From positions 599,501-663,500 of the forward strand of contig JAWDGP010002507.1 of assembly GCA_033675545.1 (NCBI GenBank): a stretch of DNA of 64,000 nt. The letters are read 5' to 3'. The notes below the pieces were generated by a model. That model saw nothing but the letters and a program-made list of their open reading frames with translations, ran no database searches and was not told the DNA's origin. This DNA is from Elysia crispata (Eukaryota > Mollusca > Gastropoda > Plakobranchidae). Position 1 is the first letter of the stretch. The number at the start of each line of letters is the position of its first letter. Position numbers and translations under genes: made by a program. Of this stretch, positions 14,373-27,000 are shown piece after piece.

Positions 14373-17300
14373 AATAGCTTTCAATATTCTTATAGACTTT
14401 TAATCAAATAAATTAAAGCCAATAGTTCGCATAAATGTCAGATGATCTTCTCCAGGGTTTGGTTTAGCATCCTATTGATATATGCAATGAATTATCTAAA
14501 TAAAAAGATGCTACCAAATCTAGATCACTAAGAATGCTATATTACATATTTGGACATACCCCCAGCACCGACTGCCTCTGGATGTTGGTCAAACTGACGG
14601 TCGTTCGTTAGATGGTCGCATGTAACGTTAGTTTGAGAGATACCCCTTTTTATGTAATTTACGGAGGGCGTACTACGTGTTGGATTCCACTCTAAAATTA
14701 GTATATGATGCACAATTTCATTGCGTGCGTCATTGGCGACTCATATTTAAGGATGGGGGACTTGGGACCAATTCTGGCATTGTCTTCAGGTGGGTACGAT
14801 CCTCCTACTGACTTATTTAATGCGTAACTGAGCTGATTCATTCGGTTTTGACGTCAGGGATTTCCCAAGCGTTTCCGCTCCCATTCTTGCACACGTTGAC
14901 TCATGATCGCTGGGGATCATTGAGTACAACTTTATACCTTTACCTCAAGACTTAATGACGAGAAAGGGTGGACTTAAAGAAGTAATGAGGGGAATTAACG
15001 GAGGAATAAAGCGATTAATAAAACTATTAACTATGAAATACTATAATCATTGTTTTATCATTAAACCAAAGGTACCTATCCCACAATAATACTCATAATT
15101 TCCGAATAAGAGAGAGGCATCGATACATACAAGTTTTAAAAACCTGCAGGCGAAACCTTTATTACCCATGAAGATTCAAAACTTCTTTACAAAATGCTGC
15201 ATTGATAAGGAATACAGCGCTAGGCCCTTTTAAATGGCCTAAAGAGCGTGATATATAAAATAGGATAACTTTAGCTCCTAGTAAGTTCAGCTAAAATATG
15301 AAAGGAAGAAAAAATGAGAATCCGTTTGTTAAAATTTTACATTCTAGAATACAAAAGTACGAGGGTGAAGAATAAGAATTGGCTGTTAAATTTATAGTCC
15401 AGTACGGTCTAAATCGTGAAAAAACTCCTATTGAGGTAAAAAAAAAAGTAGGCGAAAAAATTAAGATTAAACTTTAAAGCTTTCTTGTTACATGACTCAT
15501 ATCAATATGGTAACAAATTACTATACTGGGCACGGTTTATGTTTCTTATCTCTGACCATGGCCAAAAATATCTGCTTAGGCTTCGAGGTCAGTATAATAA
15601 TTATTATATATGATCTTATTGTAGAAACTCAAAGAAGGTGGATCTACTAAAGATATTCAAAAGCTCTAAATCGCCGAATTACTCATTTTATTTAACCCTT
15701 TTTTACCGTCTTTTATAAAATGCATTTTTTTTTTATTGTCCAAGCCTCAATGACCTCCCAGCAGTCATATAATCTCATGTGTATGTGATGACAAGTACGG
15801 ATTATCTATGTCCTAGGTTCTACTTTCGATCCACCTAAGCCAAGCTCCCATGATGTGAAGAAATAATTACTTGGACATGAATTTACAAATTAAATAATTA
15901 CCGGTACGTGTTTACCTCTCCCTCTCTCTCTCTCTAGAAAAAATAAAAAGGATCAGGCATACTACTTTATAACTACAGGACCCCCCACCACCTTTCTATA
16001 ACAGTAGGCTATGCAACTTATAATATAACAAAAATGTTTCATCCTTAGAACCGCTTCATTTTGTTTCTTTTCTGTCATCTAGTTTTATCTGCTCCACAAC
16101 TTTAGTATTCATTAGACAAAACTTTAGGATCCTTTACAATTACCAGGTTATCCTCCAAGTGTAATATTTTTACTTTCTCTTTGGATTATCGTCCCCACCT
16201 CCCTCATAATCTTGCTCTCTCAAGTTTGTCAATCTCCTACTGAACTGAACGCGTAGGTTCCGATTAGTGAACCCACCTCAATAAACTGAAGCCTTCACCA
16301 GCTGATTGAATTCATCGAAGAGAGCTGTAGATCTAGAGAAATATCTTGATTCTAATAGCAAATCGGTCTAAACCAGTAAATTATGTAGATTCTACTGTAA
16401 ACGTCTGAAATCCTAAACAAGACCTACTAGATCTAGTACTGCGAGGATTGCAACCAATTTCGCTTTTGACTCAAATCACTAGAATATGGGTTAACGGCGT
16501 TATTAGACGGATCACTTCAACTTTAAAAGAGGATCTTGGATTTGGACAAGTAATTTTCAATCTAGTCTAGACTTGAGGTCCCAGAACTAGGCTATCTCTT
16601 TGTGGATCTAGATTCTATCCAGTTTAGATCTAAACTGACATTTTATTCAGTGTGAATTAATTCATTTCCAGTTGATTGCATAAGTTTAGTTTAAGTCCTA
16701 AGTTTGATTTACTTCAGCTTGCCAATTCAAATGAAACATGTTGTTATCAAACAAAATTAATTTAAACAATAATGCATATTTAAGGCTCATGCTTGTTAAC
16801 TTACTGATGTAATCTATACTCTTATTACTTTTACTGTAATTTTCCTTTTTTATATCTTTAGATCATAGATGTGTCAATCCAAAATTTTTTAGGCCAGCTG
16901 TATTTAAGAGAAATATGAATGCCATCCGTTATCTAGCTCAACAGATGATCACAACCTTTAACTGTACTAATTTTTAAATCCTTAGTCTAATTTATCATTT
17001 CTGAGATTCTAACCGATAAATTATATTTAACTTTTTAAGTGGAGAAGCTTCATGTAGGTATTCTAAAGTCAATTAATAATTAATTTACTTAGTTATTATG
17101 ACCACTGGCACATGGCAAAAGAGAAAATTCAAGGACGTACAATGCACATGGGCTTGTCATCTTTTCACCAAAAATGAAACATACAATGTAGGCCTACATT
17201 ATATGTCACAAAGAGGTTAATCTGTCCTTAACTTGAAACTTGTTTGTACTCCTGGGTCACAGCCCAAAATGAGCAAGCAGCATGATGTGTGTTTACAAGA

Positions 17301-18084
17301 CTCTGAAATTCCACTGTTTTGGGTTTTGCCTAAATTTAAATTTATGTGACTGGGTCAGAAGCAGAAGCGCAGTTTCTATACGTAGGTCAAAAACATCATT
17401 GTTTTCACTAAGTTAAGTGGGGAGCAAAATAAGCTGTGCCACTTTTTAATCAGTACTTATAAGTGAATAATTTTCTTTTCAATAAAGACGTAATATCCAG
17501 TGATGATGGATAGATTTATTCATGGAAATTCATGTTATCCTGCACAGACAATGGTGACCTTCATAAGAAAGGGAAGTTATTCTTGACATACTGGCTTTCA
17601 CAACTATCACAACTCTTTGTATGGCTCTGAAATTGTTGTAAATCGTAAAAAGATTATAAATCCTTTTGAGATCTTGTAAAATGTTTTACTCTTTAAAGTT
17701 CTTAGTCTAAAGGAAAGTCCACTTATTGAGATTTTTTTTTTGTTGTAAAATGGGTTTAAGAATACAAATTTATCAATCAAACTTGATCTAGATCTATAAC
17801 TTTCCCTCATAATCTGCGCATACCTATGTTTTTAGAGTGGAGTGCCTGTTAGATTTTTGAATCACTCACACACATGTGTATGTTCGTTTTTTTTTTAATG
17901 CCCATGTTCAGGAAGAGTAGAATTCATGAAAGTGAAAAAAAAAAAACAAGGAAAAATAAAATCTTGACTGAAACCACACAAATGATTAAAATTAAAATTT
18001 GCAAACCTTTTCACAGTTTACAAAAAGGGTTTGGAGGAAGAAACAGTTTTCCATTGGCTTAAACAAGATTCTACACAAACCATA
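14373..18084. other. Intergenic upstream of KDM1B, nothing coding recognised
   Basis: AT-rich. A less AT-rich patch at 14560-14960 contains a perfect CRE palindrome TGACGTCA (14849-14856) and an AP-1 site TGACTCA (14897-14903), but no exon. The KDM1B promoter and first exon may lie here or just downstream; I could not place them. Confidence 0.45.
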
Positions 18085-18092
18085 ATGAAGAG
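18085..18092 (+). CDS. KDM1B: Candidate start exon of KDM1B (M-K-R)
   Basis: ATG AAG AG followed by GTATAT at 18093 would give an initiator exon ending in phase 2. That is exactly the phase the first certain exon (18895) needs, and the junction codon becomes Arg, as at the start of each of the next three exons. Support is only phase and a donor-like site, so a different first exon further upstream is quite possible. Confidence 0.25.
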
Positions 18093-18374
18093 GTATATGT
18101 TATCTTATATTTGTTTTCCTTATTAAAAACGAAAAATTAAGAAGTTAAATGAACATTGAGTCATTGATTTTTTACCATTTCTTTAATTTTTAATCTAACT
18201 TTGTATAATTAATTATGACTTTCCTTTGTTTCTTGATCTCTTCATGATACCGGCTTTCTTTCTCTCCCCCTCTTTTCTCTTTTCTCCTTGCTCTTTTCCC
18301 TTTGTCTGTCTGTCTCCTCTCTCTGTCTCTCTCTGTTTCTCTATCTTACACTCTCCCTCTCTTTCTCTCCCCAC

Positions 18375-18383
<9 letters not shown>

Positions 18384-18447
<64 letters not shown>
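18384..18447. repeat. (TC)n microsatellite within a longer pyrimidine tract
   Basis: About 32 TC units inside a pyrimidine-rich stretch from about 18250 to 18460. It lies upstream of the first certain KDM1B exon, within the intron if the 18085 start is real. Ser/Leu-rich and Arg/Glu-rich frames here are artefacts. Confidence 0.95.
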
Positions 18448-18449
<2 letters not shown>

Positions 18450-18894
18450 CTCTCTCTTCAACTCAAATATTAATTTGTCACATTTTAGGTGAAGGCTCAT
18501 TAAATCTATATAAAAAAAAAATAGAAAACTATCTCTTTCCATTTTTTTTCATGTATTTAAATCATATTTTGCTCAAAAACATATTTACAGAATGAAGATG
18601 ACTCACACTTTTTCTCAGACAAAATGGGCATAAATATCATTTGATGCCACTATTAAAAAAAATTCCAGTGGAAAAAGTATTGGCGTTCATGGCACCATAC
18701 ACAACAAAGAAAATTAAAGAAAATCAGAAATGCTGATAATCAATACATTTCTTAAGCTTTTTAAAAAATGCTTTGAAGTAATTTTGTTAAGTGGCCCATA
18801 TTAGCATTTCTGCAGTTTCTTTGCCTCTGTTAAAAATTTTCTTTCTTGATCTAACACTGAACTGTAGATTGTAATGGTCTTGTCTTCCTCCCAG

Positions 18895-21058
18895 ATCAGC
18901 GAGGCCTATAAAGCTGAACCCTAAGTATTTTGATGGTGATTTCAAATCCACCAAGCTGGACTTGGCTGTCAAAAATGAACCTCTAATTGATGAGATTGAG
19001 ATTGATGTAGATATCAGTGAAGCAGTCAAGGCTGAACCAATGGAAATCTCTGCAGCTTCTAAGCCTTCTACTGACAACCCAAGCGTCAGGTGAATAAATT
19101 TATGGGCTTAGCTCAGGAACATTTGTGAATGTTGATAAAATAGTTTAGAACTCTTGTTTGTAAGCATAATCAAATGACATGCTGTGAAGTGTTGGCAATC
19201 ATTTCTTTCCAAACCCCTTGATCCCTCTCTGCTTCTTTCACTTCTTTGATGACTACAGATACGTACAAAAAAAAAATTTAAATCTTTTGTGGAAAGGCAC
19301 TTTTGGCCAATGATAGTTCCAAGAGGTAGTATGATTCCAAACCAGATCTATGAGCTGGAATATTGAAAAAAATTTCGAAAAGAATCTCAAAAACTTGCAA
19401 AAGATAATCCAGGCGACTTGATTTTACTTTATTTTAACAACGCTTAACAGGCCAGCCCGCCAAATCAAACATACCTCAAGGTACCTGGAAGGCATTGGTA
19501 TGCTGAGTAGCTCCTCAGTAACAAAAGCAGATGTGAAACCTGAGGCTGTAGAGTCTGTCACAAACAGCCCCGACCAGAGGTAAGCTTTTAAGGATTCTAG
19601 CTATATGATGCCCTGTATATGTGGAAGTGTATGTACTTCATTCCAGCTGTAGTTTTAGTTTCAGAGCCTTTACTGGCTATATTGAATGTCCCGTAGTCAA
19701 AAGCATGGATGAAGATAGAATGCTTCTGATTTTTTATTTATTACATAATCTACCTTGCAGCATTCAAAATAAATGACTTACGATTTTTTTATGTTGATTT
19801 TGCATAAATGTTGGTTCATAGACACTTGATTAAATTCTGTTACTGTAAGGTGTATGATGATTAATGTCTTGAAGGCTCAAGAGAATGCTTTTATTTGAGT
19901 GCATTCACATTGCCAGAATAGAAAAGACCTGAAACTGTTTTTAGTTAGATTTAATAGTCACGATTAAGGCTAAAACCATCTTTAAGATCTATAGAGATAC
20001 TTAAAACAACTGGTAGTTGCTGGCTTGAAAATACAAAGAAAATTATGGGAATTTTATTACAAGCACAATTTTGGAAAACAATAGAAAATGTGTTTTTGTC
20101 AAACAAATTGATATAAAACCACAAAGTTTTCACAAGTTATGAGTCATCAATACCACAAATATCTCGAGATAAATTCTCTCACACACTAGTCTGAATAATC
20201 ACATAGAAAACCTGCAGGTTCAGGAAACCAAACAGTGAAAATTAGTATAAGAAGACTAGCATTGTCTCAAGGAGAAGAATAACCACTGCCTTCAGGTGTA
20301 ATGGAATATAATTGATGTGTGGTAGTGAAGTACTAGGACTATGATTGTGACATGGTGCTACAGTACACCTTTTTTTTTCATTTAACTAATATGCACAAAG
20401 ATTTGGCTTAAATGTGATAATATTAATATTCCACTTGATTTCATGCGTAAAAATACTGTAAATTATTGTAATTTGATGCATAAATCTTTTCAATTTTCAT
20501 AGTTTATACCTTTTTAGCTGTGAGGAACAATTTGATTTTTAATGAAATTACAGATACTTTTGCCCTTTGGAAAAAAAAAAATGAAAACTCAAATAGTATG
20601 AATTTTGCGAATTGTTAATTTATTGAAAAATGAATGTGTTTTCACAGGCCTGCTAGACAGACAAAACTCAATCCAAAGTATGAAGACGGGCATTCTTCAA
20701 TGTTGTCTGTGGCGAAGATGGAGAGTGATATTGTAGACTCTACATCAGTGCCAGCAGTTTCCAGAAGAAACAGAGAAATTGCCAAGTCAAAACGCAGGTA
20801 TAGTGGATATTTCAAAAAGTTCTTCATCTTTAAAAGTTTGTTGCAAGTTTCTCTGGTTGTTAATAACAGTACTTTTTCTGTATTGACTATTGCTTTGATA
20901 AATTCATATTTATATTTTTACAGGCCACCAAAACAAATCCGTCCCAGTGTTAAATATTGGGACCTTGAATCTACAGATGATGAGAATCCAAAGAGACCCT
21001 GTGAAAGATCAAACTGTCCTGCTGTCGCTCCAATCTGCTTTGCTGGCATCAGCGAAAG
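18895..21058 (+). CDS. KDM1B: KDM1B N-terminal region: four exons opening with one repeated basic motif
   Basis: Exons 18895-19089, 19451-19579, 20648-20797 and 20924-21058 all start and end in phase 2. Each opens, counting the split Arg codon, with a 12-residue motif: RSARPIKLNPKY, RPARQIKHTSRY, RPARQTKLNPKY and RPPKQIRPSVKY. The rest of each exon is Ser/acidic-rich and looks disordered. The fourth exon leads into the zinc finger and corresponds to the single basic stretch in vertebrate KDM1B; the other three look like internal duplicates. VKNEP, VKAEP and VKPEA in the first two exons match the SUMO consensus. Function is unknown; nucleosome, DNA or partner binding is possible. Confidence 0.88.
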
Positions 21059-24000
21059 GTTAAAGGCTAAAATCTTCTTCTTTGTATTGGTCGCCACAAT
21101 GACTTACCCTAGATTGTTTAGGGGAGCTTACCTCAGAAGACTGAAAAATGACAGGAGAATGGGTATTCATTTCCATGTGTATTTCAAAGCAAACTTGTCC
21201 AAAGTATGGATAGTTTTAGGAGAAAATTCTATCTAAGGTGCTTTAATTTTAGGTACCTTGTTTTCCTCTTAACTGCCTTTTCTATCTGAATCCAAAAGTT
21301 CACATCTAATTTCTCAAGTTAGGTCTTTTATGGGGCCAGATAGATTGTACATTTTTTAACTTGATCCTGACACCATCCATCAATGTGTGTTTACAGATGT
21401 ACAGGCAATAAGTACACATCCAGATGGTACCATATTTCAGCAGGAGAGCATTACTGTAATGACTGCTTTGAGTACCTGAGAGGTCGCCGTGGATTTTCTG
21501 GGTAAGATGGATATCCTAGCGTTTAGAATAAAAGAATCGCCCATATCGCAACTATTCTGAAACTCCTCTTAATGTGTATACTGACATAAGTCAATCAATC
21601 AAATCGGCACCCTGCTCTTTAGTGCTTAGGCAATCATGACTTTCCATAGCATCTTGATCTCTTGTTCATTATAGAGCATCTGTCATTCTTCCTACATTTA
21701 GTCACTTTGTTAAGATGATAATCATGCATGCTGATTGTTTGGGGGTAAAAAACCTACCCTGAAATTGACAGCAATATTTTTGTCAGGTCCAAAACCAACA
21801 CCATCTGTGAGGGGTTAAATTTTTTAATTTTATTCAGTGATCAAGATCGAGGCCCGAAGGACTATGAAGCATGGAGAGCTCTGTGGTCCAGCAAAGCACA
21901 GCGAAATGCCAGTGTATCTGGTTATCTTGTTGACCAGGTGCTTCCCTTCTGGGCTCGCTGTCAGACTTGTGGCAAGTGGAGACAACTACCTCGTGGCTTT
22001 CAAGTTACACCAAACATCCAAAGCAGCTTCACATGTACTGTTCTTGCAATGTGTGGAAATAAAGTCAAGGTTTGTGAACAGGCTTGGGGCAAATTACCAG
22101 AATATTTTGTAGTGATTTAAATGTTTCAGCTGCACATAATTTATATGATTTACTTAATGCCTGTCCTTGATCCTGTGTTGTGAGCATTGACATGCGTTAC
22201 CTCTTGAAAGAAGATGATGCTTGCCCATGGTGGGCATGTATTGCATTTTCACAGTGGTCTTCTTCTTTTCTTTACAAAAGCTTAATATGAATTATCAGTT
22301 CAGTAAACTGAATATGTGCTTGGATCAGGTCAAACTAGCTCTTTCAGTGCTCTAGGCTTTATAAGTCCTGCCAAATTCATTGAACATCATGATATTAACT
22401 ATTCTTAGTTTTGTGAGGCTCCCAAATCTTTCTCCCAATGGTATTATGATCAGTTTTAAATTATATTAAATTATTTGAGCAGATTGGGAAATGTAACTGA
22501 CTGCAACTCACAAAAATAAACTTGCTCAACAAATGATCTATGATGAATGCCATATTTGTCAACTGCTAATGCAGCTCAGCATCTGCAGTGATGAAAAAAA
22601 TTTTTTATGCAAATTAGAAAAAAAAATTATATGAAGAGCTGTATAACCCATTTTACGGCTAAGGAATTGACAGAATTTAATGGCTGTAAAAGCCTTTTTT
22701 AATTCTAATGCAAATCATATTTTCTTGTTTTTCATATCATCTAGCAAAAGGATAAAGATACTGATGCCTGTGATACCCTTGAAGACAAAGTGAGATTCTA
22801 TGTTGGTTGAAGTCTGTATTGTTTTTAAGCAATAAGTTGCATGTCGTTAATTTCAAATTTGAAGAAGCCATTTGAAAGTAGATAAGTTCCTCTTTATCTT
22901 GCTTACTATTTCACAAAAGCTAAAATCTTATTTCTCCTTTAATACTTATGATAAATTATGCAATTTTCATGTCTGTGAGGCGATACATGATGCATTTTTC
23001 CAAATATCAACACCTTTCAATGTGATATGGGCTGCATGAGAATCATTCGAACAGGGCACCAATCATTTTTTCGTGCTTTTATTTTTAGCTTTTTTTATTG
23101 ATGGTGTTGTTATGATAAGTAAACTGTTGTGAGTTGTTTTTTAATGATGGTAAATTGCAGTTATGGTTAATTAATCATAACATTTATAATTGAAACCCAC
23201 TCTGCATAAATGCAAAATTTTTTCCTCTTATATCCGGGGTTTGAGATAGCTTGATCAAAAGAATGTGTAAATGACAATACAGAGATCTCAATTTCAAATC
23301 CTGTATGGGTTATCTGGATGTGGGTTAGATCTCATCTAACGACTTTATCCTAAGGCTTGAAGGGAGCTTTTGTGATTTTTAAGGTCACTGTGAAATTGCT
23401 TTTGGGATGAAATACTTGATCAGAGCAATTTGCAAACTTTTTCTCTTGTTTTGCAGAGAGTCCAGTATGTATGCAGCTCAAACGAATTTTTTCCAAGTCG
23501 ACCTTCACCATCTCTAAGACAGTCTGTGGCTGCTCCGTTCTTAACAAAGTACTACCCAGATGGTATTGGGCTGAGTCCTACAGAGTTAGTCCAGCCAATT
23601 TCTAAAGCTGAGAAAAGTAAGTTTTGAGGTAAAAGAAAAGGAGTGAAAAAAAGTTTGGCAGAATGGTAGGAATAGTGTTGTAGAAACAATTACTCAAAGC
23701 TTAGGAAAATAATTTGTGAAAGGAAGGAGAAGGAAGGCAAGAGGGACAGTGATCAAGAAAAAACAAGAAAGATTTTTCAGAAAGTATCAAATGAGACAAT
23801 ATTTAAACCTTAGAAAAGGTTAGTCTTAGAAGAAAAGGAAAAAGGAGGCAAAGAAGTACACCTGATCAGATTTTACAAATGATGCAATACCCTCTTCTTG
23901 CTGAAAAAAAAAAATTGTCCACCAAATGTTTTTTTTTTTTGTTCCATATCAAATGTGTTGTGGTTTCTTGATATTTTGAGATTTGAGAAGCTACCCAACG

Positions 24001-27000
24001 ATGCACTTTGAGCATTTCTCATAGTTTGTTTAAATTAAGCACCTAAAATTTAGTAGCCTTATTTGAAATGTACCTCACTTATTCATTTTCTTTACCAGCA
24101 TAGTAGAGTTTGTTTTGCAGCTTGTAGAAGCAGCTCAATTAGTGATGAAAAGTGAAATGTTGTAAGTAACTTTTCATTGGAAGGTATATGCTTCTCATGT
24201 CACTCTTTTTTTGTAATCTGTGAAGCTCGTATCATAAGATTATACTGTGAAAGAGTTGAATTTCATGGCTGGGCTTGTTTAACTGTAATTCGGAGACCAA
24301 AACCTTAATGTATTTTGGCAACAGCAGTGGACTAAAACGATTACTTTAGGCAATCATTATCATGATTTTTTAAATCCCAGAGAAGCTTTGTCCATATGTG
24401 GTGCCTTTTGCAAAAGAAAACCGTCCACTGCATGCCTTGGGTGTCACCCCAGATATGATGCTGGAGCAGGAAATAGCAGAGTTTCCAGATCTGGCCCAAG
24501 ACTGTCCCCATCTGTACCTGGCTCTTCGTAATCTCGTTTTAGCAATCTGGGCTCTCAATCCTAAGGTAAAACAAGATCTCTGTAGACCCAAGATTTTCGA
24601 CAGATTTATTCCATATTATTGAAGGGAAATTAAATGTATGGAAGGTTTCCTATCAAAACACCTTTCCTTTCGTTAGAAATTTGCAGGATAAACTTTGTTC
24701 GAGTTAAGTGAAAAAATTTTCCACCTGAATCAATTTTGCCAATAAAATAAGTTTAGTTTTAACTCCTGAAGATAGGTCAAATTATGTGTTTTCTGTCCCA
24801 AAGGACCTCAGATTTTTCATACTAGTTTGAAATATGTGCATTATTTTGACATTCATTTTGAGAAGTAATTTTTTAAAACTTTTTTTTGGATTCACATGAG
24901 ATATTACAAGTTTAGTATTCCTTAGTTTATTGTCATGGCATTTTCAAATTCAGGAATGGGTGACAAAGGAGAAAGTTGAGATTCATATCATCTGCCGTGG
25001 TCTGGTGCGGATCAGTTGTGTAACGTTTTTGCCTCGCCTCTTGACATTTCTCACACGTCATGGCTATATCAACCAAGGCTTGCTAACACCACCAAGGTCA
25101 GCGGTCATACCAGATGATTGTCAGGTGAGATAGCATTTCTTGGCACCATATAAAGTAGTTTGCAATGCTTGAAAAGGATTACCATGTGGAATATAATTTC
25201 ACAAAGACTTTTGCTACCTGCTGAAAAGTCTTGAGCTCTTGAACAATCAGAGGATCTCAAAGATCTCTGTAGTAGCATTTTGGGGTACACATTTTTACAT
25301 TTTTGAGTTTTTTTTTATTTTCCTGGCCTGATTTTTCATACCTTTAAAGTTTCTCCACTGCAGAGGCTGTTCCTTTCTAGGCTAATAAAAACCTCAGCAG
25401 ATCTCATGACCTCTTACTAGGTAGCATAACTCTTTATGAAATAAAAAATGAACATTGTCAAAAAAATTGGACCATTATTTTCATAACCTACCCCATCCCT
25501 ACCCCCCCTTTCTCCCACAAAAAAAAACAACAAAACAACAAATGAAGCCTTACATTTATCATAACACAATTCAGATTTATATTTTGAGTGATGCATATTT
25601 GTTTTCTTCTATATAAAATAACATAGGGGAAGACTTGTAATAGCTACCGAAATAAATTTGGGCCGAAGAAATGACAGACTTTTTTTAGGTCCTTTTTATA
25701 TTGGAGAGAAAGAGAGAAATGCTGTAAGAACATCAAAGAAATCAATTTATTTATAAAACTCTGGGTTTGATTTAGGGGTTGTTAATCAAAGTACTTGGCA
25801 AATACAGTATCTGGAATGATTGTGGTAATGGCAAAGAAAGTGCTGAGTCTTGATTTACTGAGTATAGAGCTGTTCATGTGAACTTTGACTCATTCATAGA
25901 AACTCTAACTAGCTTAACATCCGTGATGTCTCTCAGAGTCTTATACAAGGAATAATGAGGTAAAGCAGCAACAAACTGACCTAGAGTGATGGGAAAATTG
26001 AAATAACATGATGCAATGAATCACACATGTTGGGTGCCAGGTAAACTTAACTCATATACACAGAGTTTGGATTTTTTTTTGTCTTCTTATTCCTGAAATG
26101 CTCTTGCTGCTTCTCTTCTTTCTTTCTCTGAGATGCTTTCAATATTCTTGAAATACTCTTTCCAACTGACGTTGGCGCAGAAGTTAACTATAAGCTCATT
26201 TCTTCATGCCTTTTTTACATGTTCCCTCTAATTTATTCTTCCCTTTTATTCCTCCTCCTCAACCTATAAAATTATTAGTGCTGCTGTCTTAACCTCCTCA
26301 GTGCTCTGTGATTGTAGTTGGAGGAGGAGCAAGTGGCTTGGCTGCTGCCCGCTGTCTGCATTCCTACGGTATCAAGGTAAGTTTTCTCCATTTCAGATTT
26401 CCAGGAAAGTTAAAGGGACATAATGTGACCTGGCGAGAGAATTGTAATTTGCAAATATTTTAAACTGCGTGTGAGTGTGTGCATCTGAATGGAAAAAAGT
26501 GAGAGGGAATTAGGAGAAAGATGGAAACAGAAAATTTACTTTTTTGTGTATACAAATTCTAAATTTAATTACTTAGAACTGAAAATTAACATTTAATGGA
26601 AAAGTATTGAAAAGCCACAGTTAAAAAGGCAGTATAAATATTTCATCTTAAACCTTGCATACCTTTCTTTTTATACTTGTTTTAGCAGATGTTACAAAGA
26701 ACTGAAAAAATTTAACTAATGTCTAAATATGATAACATTATTAAAGCTTTTTCAGTTTGTGGGTATTCTTATCTGTTTACAATATCGGTTGAACATTCCT
26801 TTTTTATGGCTGATTAATTATCAAGTGGTTTTATTCTTCATATATAAATTAAATCCATTAGCCCTCAAGCAGCATATCCAAATTTTTTTATTGACTCTAC
26901 TTTGACTGGCAAAGGGGTTTTATCTCTATGCGCTGACTGAATCAATATGAAGTTGACTAATGCACTGTTTGAAACAAAAACTCTTAAAATCAGTTAGTGT

